Below are positions 12,530-18,421 of a stretch of DNA of 18,421 bases, piece by piece. The notes beneath the pieces were generated by a model. It was not told the origin of the DNA. It did not search any database and worked only from the letters and a program-made list of their open reading frames with translations. The stretch comes from an uncultured Eubacteriales bacterium (GTDB taxonomy: Bacteria; Bacillota; Clostridia; Christensenellales; UBA1242). Numbering within the stretch: position 1 is the stretch's first letter; the number at the start of each line of letters is the position of its first letter. Both the position numbers and the translations under genes were made by a program. The stretch lies in the NCBI GenBank assembly GCA_948512295.1, contig CAOQRA010000021.1, positions 1 through 18,421 on the forward strand. Direction: 5' to 3'.

Positions 12530-14896
12530 TTACCCTCTAAGCTTTAACCCGAGCTTATCCTCAACGTCTTTGATAATTTTGTTGAATACACTCATAGCTT
12601 CTTCGTCTGACAATGTTTTATTGACATCTTTAAATACTAGGCTGTAGGCAATCGATTTCTTCCCCTCTTCAATATCTTTGTAAACGTCAAACTCTTTAAT
12701 TGAGTCAAGAAGTTTGCCGCCCGAGCGCTTAATTTGCATGCGGACTGTTTCGCTTTCCATATTATTTGGCATAATAAATGCTACGTCTTTGGCAATCTCT
12801 GGATAACGGCTCGCCTCTTTGTATTTAAGAGGTTTTATTTGTTTATTATAGAGTTTTGTCATAGAAAGTTCGCAAAGGTAAACTTCGTCCTTTTTGAAAC
12901 TTGGATGCACGCGCCCAATTATTCCGACCTCCTCACGGTCAAGCAAAATCTTAGCACAAATTCCCGGGTGAAAATCTGGCGCTTCCGCACGGACAAAACT
13001 ATATCTATTTTTAAAACCTAAATAATTTAAAAGGTTTTCCACTGCGCCCTTGAGGCAGTAGAAATCCGCTTTGATGTCAATGCCTTGCCATTCGTTTTTA
13101 AGGAAACTCCCTTTCATAAGCATGGCAACTTTGACATCTTCGGCGTATGATGAGTCGTAAGTCTTAGCGATCTCATACAGCATTACATCTTTAACATTTC
13201 GTGATTTATTATAATCATACACACCTACAAGTGAGGCAAGCACACTGGTGCGAATAATCGATTTCTCAACCACCATAGGATTTGGCAGTGTGATTTGATT
13301 TTTGCTTTCATAACGCAAGCGCGACGCCATTTCAGGACTGACAAGTGTATAGGTTTTACATTCATTAAAGCCAAGCGTACGCAAACGCCTAGAAATCTCT
13401 TTTCGAATTTTTACGTCACCTATATATTCACCTCGCCTAATAGGCACATTTGGCATTACCCCTTGCAAGTTGTGATAGCCATAAAGCCTGCCAATCTCCT
13501 CCGCAATGTCGTTAACATTCTCCTCAATATCAAGACGTCTATTAGGAATGGTCGCAGTAAACACACCATTTTTAAACTCATATGGGAAATCTAGTCGTGC
13601 AAGTTCTGTCTTAGTATCCTCGTCCGTCAATTCAAGTCCTAAAAGGTTGCCCACTTCCTGCGTTTTAAAGGTAACCACTTTTGGAGTTTTGTCTAACTTA
13701 TCGTGACAAACCATCCCAGCCAATACTTTTCCGCCAGCATATTTTTCAAGTAAACTGCAAGCCCTTTCAATAGCAGCATTTGTATATTCATAATTCAATC
13801 CTTTGCCGTAGCGTATTGAAGCCTCACTTTTAAGGTCTAGCCTCGCTGCAGTCTGACGAATACTTATTGCGTCAAAAATTGCACTTTCAATAAAGATATT
13901 TTTAGTATTTTCGTCAACTTCAGTATTCTCGCCACCCATAATGCCGGCAATGCAGATAGGTTTCTGCCCATCCGTGATAACAATGTCGCTTGGCCGCAAC
14001 TGCCTTAACTGACCATCAAGAGTTGTAATGTCTTCGCCCTTATATGCATCACGCACTAAAACATGGTTGCCTAACTTATCCTTATCAAAGAAATGCAGCG
14101 GCTGCCCGTACTCAAGCATGACATAATTAGAAATATCCACCACATTATTAATTGGCCGCATACCAGCCGCGATAAGGCGCTCCTCAATAAACTTAGGGCT
14201 TTTGCCAATTTTGACATTTTTGACCATTTTACCAAGATAATATGGGCACTTAGCCGTATTAACTTCAATTTTAATGTTATCATAGACCTTTTCATTGATT
14301 TCGCTATATTTTACTTCTGGCAATTTCACTTTTCTATTTAAAATGGCGGAAATTTCATACGCAAAGCCTAGGTGATAATAGCAGTCATTATTGCGATGTT
14401 TGTGCACATCCAATTCATACCGTGTGTCATTTGTGCCTAGGTAAATATTAGCGTCTGTGCCAGCTGGCAAATCAGTGTCAAGTTCCGCAATACCTCGCGC
14501 ATAGGCTTCATCGGTTTTCTTTTCAAGACCAAGCTCATAAAGCGCGCAAATCATACCATTAGATTCTTGCCCACGGATTTTGCCGGCCTTGATTTCAAAA
14601 TCGCCCGGAAGCTTGCAACCAGGAAGCGCCACCAAAACTTTCAACCCCTTTCGCACATTCGGCGCGCCGCAGACGATTTGTGTAATCTTATCGCCGACAT
14701 CCACTTGGCAGATGTGCAAATGGTCACTATCTGGATGCATAATACACTCTTTGACAACGCCTATCATCAAATGCTCTATGCGGCTGGAAACAACTTCTTC
14801 CACATTTATGCCCGCCTTAGTGATTTTCACTGCAAGCTCGTGGGGATCTTGGTCGTCAAGAGAAATATAATCTTTAACCCAATTTAAACTTATCAT
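12530..14896 (-). CDS. pheT: Phenylalanyl-tRNA synthetase beta subunit
   Basis: Beta subunit of the alpha2-beta2 enzyme; it binds tRNA-Phe and edits mischarged Tyr-tRNA. 788 residues, a normal full-length beta chain. In order: EMAP/tRNA-binding OB domain (about 40-150, including MIGVVKECIMHPDSDHLHIC), B3/B4 editing domain (about 210-380), B5 domain (about 400-470), the catalytic-like core (about 490-680) and the C-terminal FDX-ACB anticodon-binding domain (about 695-788, ASRYPEIAKDVAFIMP). Its ATG overlaps the pheS stop by one base (TGATG), so translation is coupled. Confidence 0.97.
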   Translation of the reverse strand: MISLNWVKDYISLDDQDPHELAVKITKAGINVEEVVSSRIEHLMIGVVKECIMHPDSDHLHICQVDVGDKITQIVCGAPNVRKGLKVLVALPGCKLPGDFEIKAGKIRGQESNGMICALYELGLEKKTDEAYARGIAELDTDLPAGTDANIYLGTNDTRYELDVHKHRNNDCYYHLGFAYEISAILNRKVKLPEVKYSEINEKVYDNIKIEVNTAKCPYYLGKMVKNVKIGKSPKFIEERLIAAGMRPINNVVDISNYVMLEYGQPLHFFDKDKLGNHVLVRDAYKGEDITTLDGQLRQLRPSDIVITDGQKPICIAGIMGGENTEVDENTKNIFIESAIFDAISIRQTAARLDLKSEASIRYGKGLNYEYTNAAIERACSLLEKYAGGKVLAGMVCHDKLDKTPKVVTFKTQEVGNLLGLELTDEDTKTELARLDFPYEFKNGVFTATIPNRRLDIEENVNDIAEEIGRLYGYHNLQGVMPNVPIRRGEYIGDVKIRKEISRRLRTLGFNECKTYTLVSPEMASRLRYESKNQITLPNPMVVEKSIIRTSVLASLVGVYDYNKSRNVKDVMLYEIAKTYDSSYAEDVKVAMLMKGSFLKNEWQGIDIKADFYCLKGAVENLLNYLGFKNRYSFVRAEAPDFHPGICAKILLDREEVGIIGRVHPSFKKDEVYLCELSMTKLYNKQIKPLKYKEASRYPEIAKDVAFIMPNNMESETVRMQIKRSGGKLLDSIKEFDVYKDIEEGKKSIAYSLVFKDVNKTLSDEEAMSVFNKIIKDVEDKLGLKLRG

Positions 14897-15939
14897 CAGT
14901 CTTCCCTCCTATCAAACACTTTAGTTTCACGTAAATCTATCTGATAAATTTTGCGCAAATCGCTTATGCCATACTTGAGCATTGTCACTCTTTCAGCCCC
15001 AAAACCAAAAGCAAAACCGCTCCAAACTTTTGGATCATAACCACAATTTCGAAGCACATTTGGATGAACCATGCCCGCACCACAAATAGTCAACCAGCCG
15101 CTATTTTTGCAAAGCGGGCAACCCTTGCCCTTACACGAAAAGCAAGCGACATCCACCTCAACAGACGGCTCTGTGAATTGATAGTAACTTGGCCTAAATC
15201 GTACAATGCAATCTTCGCCGAAAAATTTAGAAAATAGTTCATCAAAGGTTGCTTTTAAGTTTGCAAGGCTGATATTTTTATCTATCAAAAGTCCCTCAAT
15301 TTGATTGAACTGATGACTATGAGTGGCATCATCAGTATCTCTTCTATAAGTTTTTCCTGGGCAAATCATGCGGATAGGTTTTTTGCCACCCGCAGCTAAC
15401 ATTACCCTCGCTTGCACAGGTGAAGTGTGACTTCTAAGCAAGATTTTTTCATCCTCTATATAGAAAGTGTCTTGAGCGTCACGCGCTGGATGCCCCTTTG
15501 GTAAATTCATAAGTTCAAAATTGTAATAGTCCTCTTCCACCTCAGGGCCGTCAACTACATCATAGCCCATAGACATAAAAACTTCTTCCACTTCTTCCAC
15601 TGTTTTTTCTATAATGTTAGCCGCTCCTGTGACAGGACTAAGCCCTGGCAACGTGACGTCCACCCACTCGGATTTTAGTTTTGCATTGAGTGATGCCTCG
15701 GCAAAAGCTTGCTCTTTGGCTTTAAGGGCATTTTCGATTGCCTCGCGCACTTCATTGACAAGCGCGCCAACCTTTGGACGCTCCTCGGCTGCCACCTCAC
15801 GCATACCGCGAAGCAGACCTGTTAAAAGTCCCATCTTTCCAAGATATTTGACACGCACTTCATTAAGCGATTTTACATCACTCACTTTATCAAGTTCACA
15901 AAGCGCAGCTTCTTTGATTTCTTTCAATTTTTCTTGCAT
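14896..15939 (-). CDS. pheS: Phenylalanyl-tRNA synthetase alpha subunit
   Basis: Catalytic subunit that activates phenylalanine and joins it to tRNA-Phe. 347 residues. The N-terminal coiled coil (about 1-90) is followed by the class II core with motif 2 (GKTYRRDTDDATHSHQFNQI) and motif 3 (GFGAERVTMLKYGI). A four-cysteine cluster (CFSCKGKGCPLC) is of the type many bacterial PheS proteins carry. The ribosome binding site AAGGAGAAAA precedes ATG 15939. Expression is controlled by the T-box immediately upstream. Confidence 0.97.
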   Translation of the reverse strand: MQEKLKEIKEAALCELDKVSDVKSLNEVRVKYLGKMGLLTGLLRGMREVAAEERPKVGALVNEVREAIENALKAKEQAFAEASLNAKLKSEWVDVTLPGLSPVTGAANIIEKTVEEVEEVFMSMGYDVVDGPEVEEDYYNFELMNLPKGHPARDAQDTFYIEDEKILLRSHTSPVQARVMLAAGGKKPIRMICPGKTYRRDTDDATHSHQFNQIEGLLIDKNISLANLKATFDELFSKFFGEDCIVRFRPSYYQFTEPSVEVDVACFSCKGKGCPLCKNSGWLTICGAGMVHPNVLRNCGYDPKVWSGFAFGFGAERVTMLKYGISDLRKIYQIDLRETKVFDRRED

Positions 15940-15954
15940 AGTTTTCTCCTTTTA

Positions 15955-16190
15955 AAAAAGGTTTCTCACCCGCCCTATTTTAGGGCGAGAAGAAACCTCC
16001 CGCTGTTCCACCTAAATTTAGCTCGAAAGCCCTCATTACGCTTCTTACGGCAAGCCACCGATGCAGATTACTTGGATTACTCCGTTCCTCCACACAACTC
16101 CGAAAGTGAATTCATGCAAATCTCGCTTTGTTCACCTTTCAGCCATGGGCAAACTCTCTATAAAAGTTTGAAGTGCACTACTTGTCTTTC
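15955..16190 (-). promoter_or_regulatory. T-box riboswitch, tRNA-Phe specific
   Basis: The pheS leader carries the T-box landmarks in order on the minus strand. Stem I begins near 16190. It contains AGAGAG and GCTGAAAGGTGA, followed by GAATTCAC, where TTC at 16108-16110 is the Phe specifier codon. The conserved T-box TAGGTGGAACAGCGGG follows at about 15999-16014, whose TGG pairs with the tRNA CCA end. A terminator hairpin (AGGTTTC...GAAACCT, about 15961-15998) ends in six T. In this class uncharged tRNA-Phe stabilises the antiterminator and switches pheST on when phenylalanine is scarce. Confidence 0.93.
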
Positions 16191-16210
16191 ATCAACGCAT
16201 TTATGAAATA

Positions 16211-16240
16211 AATATATCAAACATTAACCAATTTTGTCAA
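16211..16240 (-). promoter_or_regulatory. Promoter of the pheS T-box transcript
   Basis: Exact TTGACA (16235-16240, minus strand), 18-base spacer, TATATT (16211-16216). The predicted start lies near 16204, just ahead of T-box stem I. Confidence 0.75.
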
Positions 16241-16277
16241 CTAAATTATTAAATAAAATAAAAATCATAAAAATATA

Positions 16278-16286
16278 TGATATAAT
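16278..16286 (+). promoter_or_regulatory. rluA-family gene promoter, probably leaderless
   Basis: TGATATAAT (16278-16286) is an extended -10 with exact TATAAT, six bases before ATG 16293. No good -35 is visible and there is no ribosome binding site in the gap, so the transcript probably starts at the ATG. Confidence 0.55.
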
Positions 16287-16292
16287 ATAGAA

Positions 16293-17150
16293 ATGAAATA
16301 TCAAACATATCAAATGCATAATGACTTTAAGTCAGTTTATTACTTTTTAAAAGATGAAGGCTATTCTGAACGCTTTATCTCCTTTTTGCGCAAAGACGAA
16401 AATCGCGTACTTGTAAATTGCGTGCCAAGCCGAACTACTGCACCGCTACACTTAGGCGACATACTTGAAATTGTGACAGATAATACTACAAAATCTGGTA
16501 TTATGCAGTGCATACTAGGGCTAGATGTGGTGTATGAAGATGAATATTACTTAATAGTAAATAAACCCAGTGGACTTGCAACCATTCCTACAAAATCACA
16601 TTATACTGAAAACTTAGCAGGAGCTGTAGCATATTATTTATCTTCCAAAATCCCCAATTATACCTCGCGTGTAATGAATCGACTGGACTTTGACACTTCA
16701 GGGCTTGTGATATTTGCCAAAAATTTAATTGCCTGCAATAAACTTAAAAATGTAGAAAAAATATATTACGCACTTTGTAAAGGAGAAATTAATAAAACAA
16801 TCGAAATAAATAAACCTATTGAAACAATTACGCAAAACGGCATCAATCAAAGAAAAAGAGTTATTTCACAAAGCGGCAAAGACGCAATAACTTATGTCAC
16901 TCCTGTTAAAATTTTTGAGAATTATTCCCTAATTAAATGTCAATTAAAATTTGGGCGTACACACCAAATACGCGTGCATTTGTCGTCGATAGGTCATCCG
17001 CTGCTTGGCGACACTCTGTATGGCACAGTAGACAACCGTATAACGCACACCGCCCTTGTTTGTAAAGAGATTACTTTTACTCACCCGTTCATAAACGAAA
17101 AAATCAGCCTCTCGGTTGACCTCCCTAATGATTTTAAAACATTAATTTAA
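16293..17150 (+). CDS. RluA-family pseudouridine synthase
   Basis: Isomerises specific uridines of rRNA or tRNA to pseudouridine. 285 residues: an N-terminal S4-like region (about 10-65), then the catalytic domain. The active-site motif is NRLDFDTSGLVI with D132 as the expected catalytic aspartate. Also present are IVNKPSG (about 88-94) and the C-terminal FGRTHQIRVHLSSIGHPLLGD signature of the RluA/RluC/RluD group. The exact target nucleotide cannot be assigned. The gene diverges from pheS and ends convergently against the reverse-transcriptase remnant, overlapping it by nine bases. Confidence 0.93.
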   Translation: MKYQTYQMHNDFKSVYYFLKDEGYSERFISFLRKDENRVLVNCVPSRTTAPLHLGDILEIVTDNTTKSGIMQCILGLDVVYEDEYYLIVNKPSGLATIPTKSHYTENLAGAVAYYLSSKIPNYTSRVMNRLDFDTSGLVIFAKNLIACNKLKNVEKIYYALCKGEINKTIEINKPIETITQNGINQRKRVISQSGKDAITYVTPVKIFENYSLIKCQLKFGRTHQIRVHLSSIGHPLLGDTLYGTVDNRITHTALVCKEITFTHPFINEKISLSVDLPNDFKTLI

Positions 17151-17498
17151 ATTATACTTTTTAACTAAATTAAAATAATATTGCAATGAGTTTGAATTAT
17201 ATATATGAGCTTTAAACGCAGCAAGTCTAATGTTTAAGTACTGTTTATCGACAATTGAATTTTGTTTTAATAATGATATATATTTTAGTTTATGTTTTAA
17301 CTTAGCCTTTGCAGCTGCACGTAGTACTCTGATAACTTTGCCGCTATCAGTTAAGACATTTCTAAACCCTAAAAAATCAATACCATCTTTCAAACGCCCT
17401 ACTTGACTTTTGCTGTTCAATGATAATTTCAAATTTTTATTACATAAATTTTCAATTTCACTCTTGCAAAATTGAAGATAATTTTTGTCCAAGCCTAG
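17142..17498 (-). pseudogene. Reverse transcriptase C-terminal fragment, DGR type
   Basis: The open frame on the minus strand begins just after an in-frame TAA (17499-17501) and encodes about 118 residues. It matches the C-terminal part of diversity-generating-retroelement and related group-II-like reverse transcriptases. The key segment is DGIDFLGFRNVLTDSGKVIR, followed by a basic helix (RAAAKAKLKHKLKYI) and an ending like HIYNSNSLQYYFNLVKKY. The preceding LDKNYLQFCKSEIENL fits the helix after the YxDD active site. The palm with YxDD and everything before it is missing, so it cannot be an active polymerase; only a weak TTG start exists. The Avd-like gene nearby on the same strand supports a DGR origin over a group II intron. 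Confidence 0.75.
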
Positions 17499-17516
17499 TT
17501 ATGTTTTCTATGCTGT

Positions 17517-17594
17517 TTAGATGCATATTATATACCCTCTCACTATTTCTCCTTCTGAGGCAAACATGGTGCCGCCAAATAATCTTAAACTAGG
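17517..17594 (-). other. Short open segment of possible coding origin
   Basis: The minus strand has 25 open codons between stops, reading PSLRLFGGTMFASEGEIVRG then YIICI. It looks protein-like but has no start signal. It lies where the template repeat or the missing part of the reverse transcriptase would be in an intact element. It may be a scrap of a deleted gene; I do not recognise it. Confidence 0.25.
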
Positions 17595-17601
17595 TCAATT
17601 A

Positions 17602-17733
17602 AAAAGATTCTTAATTTCGCTTAAGCTCGTTCAGAATGACATACCTAGAGCGTGTCATTCTAAGCAATCGAGTCTGTCATTCTGACGCATAGCGGAAAAA
17701 TCTTTTAAACTTATTATGTTAAAAGATTCTTTA
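17602..17733. repeat. Second cluster of TCATTCTGA/AGAATCT interspersed repeats
   Basis: Several partial copies lie in both orientations: AAAAGATTCTTAATTTCGC...TCAGAATGACA (17602-17641), TGTCATTCTAAGCAATCG (from 17653), TGTCATTCTGACGCATAGCG with AAAATCTTTTAAAC (17675-17710), and TTAAAAGATTCTTTA (17719-17733). They are the same family as the cluster at 3181-3545 and fill the gap between the avd remnant and the broken reverse transcriptase. Confidence 0.65.
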
Positions 17734-17772
17734 CTAACATTCTAGACGACAATCACTTGGCAGAAAGCTTCA

Positions 17773-18196
17773 TTAATCCATTAACCTCTGTTTATCACTT
17801 TTTATCCAAGACGAAAGATATTTTAAAGCATCTGACAAACGACTCGAAATAACTGCATATTGTTTAGGCAAAATACATTTACATTCTGAAGCTAAAAATG
17901 ACAAGCTCTCAAGTTCTTTCAAATCTTCAAAAGCTTTAATTTGATAGTTTTTACGTACCTTTCTACGCTCTTCATCTTCAAGCCTACATAGATTAGCACG
18001 CACCAAATTCCCATTTGCAGAAATTATAAGTTGCCATAGCTTATCTACAAAACTCGCTTTAAACTTTTTGGGTGACTTTTCAGTCGCTTGAACAACGTAT
18101 GCTAGAAGTTTTCTCACCACTGTAAAAATTCATCTCGCTGGTTTGTTTTTGTGTTTTGGTTACAGCCAATTGTTTTAATACATCAATTTTATCCAT
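17773..18196 (-). pseudogene. Avd-like four-helix-bundle DGR accessory gene, frameshifted
   Basis: Avd proteins form a pentameric positively charged barrel that binds the DGR reverse transcriptase. The main frame (17773-18120, about 115 residues) has family-like features: KLLAYVVQATEKSPKKF, then helices around FVDKLWQLIISANGNLVRA, KAFEDLKELESLSFLASEC and KYLSSWIKSDKQRLMD. It has only a GTG and no ribosome binding site, with TGA just upstream in frame. A well-placed promoter and ATG at 18196 open a different frame (MDKIDVLKQLAVTKTQ...EMNFYSG) that meets the main frame near 18117-18125. A one-base indel there would join them into about 140 residues, a typical Avd length. So the gene is probably broken, unless the base is a sequencing error. 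Confidence 0.7.
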
Positions 18197-18203
18197 AATT
18201 AAT

Positions 18204-18232
18204 ATTATATCACAAAAAAAATACGCTTTCAA
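18204..18232 (-). promoter_or_regulatory. Promoter of the avd remnant, leaderless layout
   Basis: On the minus strand TTGAAA (18227-18232), a 17-base spacer and exact TATAAT (18204-18209), also extended (TGATATAAT). Seven bases separate it from ATG 18196, with no ribosome binding site. Confidence 0.65.
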
Positions 18233-18371
18233 GACGCATTTTGCATTTGTTCAACTGAGGGAGCGATATATGTTTATTAAAAGATTTACATTAATGTTTT
18301 TATTTCTTATTTCAAAAATAATCCATTAGATAAAAAGAAAAGTGAAAAATGAAAAAATAAAATTGAAAAAT

Positions 18372-18420
18372 ACCAAACAAAAAAATCCTCACCTTTCGGT
18401 TCGGATTATTTTTGTTTGGT
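18372..18420. terminator. Long inverted repeat at the right edge, terminator-like
   Basis: ACCAAACAAAAAAATCC (18372-18388) pairs with GGATTATTTTTGTTTGGT (18403-18420) with one bulge; an inner ACC/GGT stem with TTTC loop caps it (18391-18400). A- and T-runs on opposite sides would allow termination in either direction, perhaps for a gene beyond the edge. Between 18240 and 18370 I see no gene, only AT-rich sequence. Confidence 0.55.
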
Positions 18421-18421
18421 G

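Noticed and set aside
17142..18196. Intact group II intron or retron
   Set aside because: There is no YxDD, no maturase X or HNH domain, and no recognisable domain V-like RNA end, while an Avd-like gene lies alongside.

Overview
The window looks like chromosome of a low-GC Firmicute (Bacillota), probably an uncultured clostridium. The reasons are the AT-rich sequence, strong AGGAGG-type ribosome binding sites, TTGACA/TATAAT promoters with 17-bp spacing, a phenylalanine T-box, a ribosomal L10 leader and the argR-recN-spoIVB sporulation-clade gene order. No tRNA, rRNA or CRISPR array was seen.

Layout. Positions 1-1004 hold the 5' part of serS (minus). Diverging from it is a XerS-like tyrosine recombinase that is tightly coupled to an S51-family peptidase (1209-2985, plus). 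Between the two divergent promoters lies a 41-bp palindrome. Positions 2986-3740 have no gene but carry a cluster of degenerate interspersed repeats (TGTCATTCTGA / AGAATCT type) and two tandem hairpins. Next come a consensus promoter, an L10 leader with attenuator, rplJ and rplL (to 5089), a small DUF378 membrane protein (minus) and a small helical protein of unknown function (5528-5917, plus).

On the minus strand follow argR, recN and spoIVB (read 9340 to 5949). The argR promoter is flanked by ARG-box-like sites and its leader folds into a hairpin; spo0A, often found after spoIVB, is absent. A perfect-arm cloverleaf of inverted repeats (9549-9631) precedes a small orphan gene (9705-10139, plus). 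Then, on the minus strand, pheS-pheT-iscS-thiI are read from 15939 down to 10169. The phenylalanyl-tRNA synthetase pair sits behind a T-box with a UUC specifier, and cysteine desulfurase and ThiI overlap by four bases as a sulfur-transfer pair for tRNA thiolation and/or thiamine.

An RluA-family pseudouridine synthase (16293-17150) follows. The right end holds the remains of a diversity-generating retroelement (DGR): an Avd-like four-helix-bundle gene with a frameshift near its start (17773-18196) and only the C-terminal third of a reverse transcriptase (17142-17498). Between them is a second cluster of the same repeats seen near 3200-3540. I could not find an intact template repeat or a variable-protein gene, so I read this as a dead or dying DGR. 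Three genes (the recombinase, rluA and the avd remnant) have a TATAAT box only 6-7 bases before their ATG and no ribosome binding site, which suggests leaderless transcripts.
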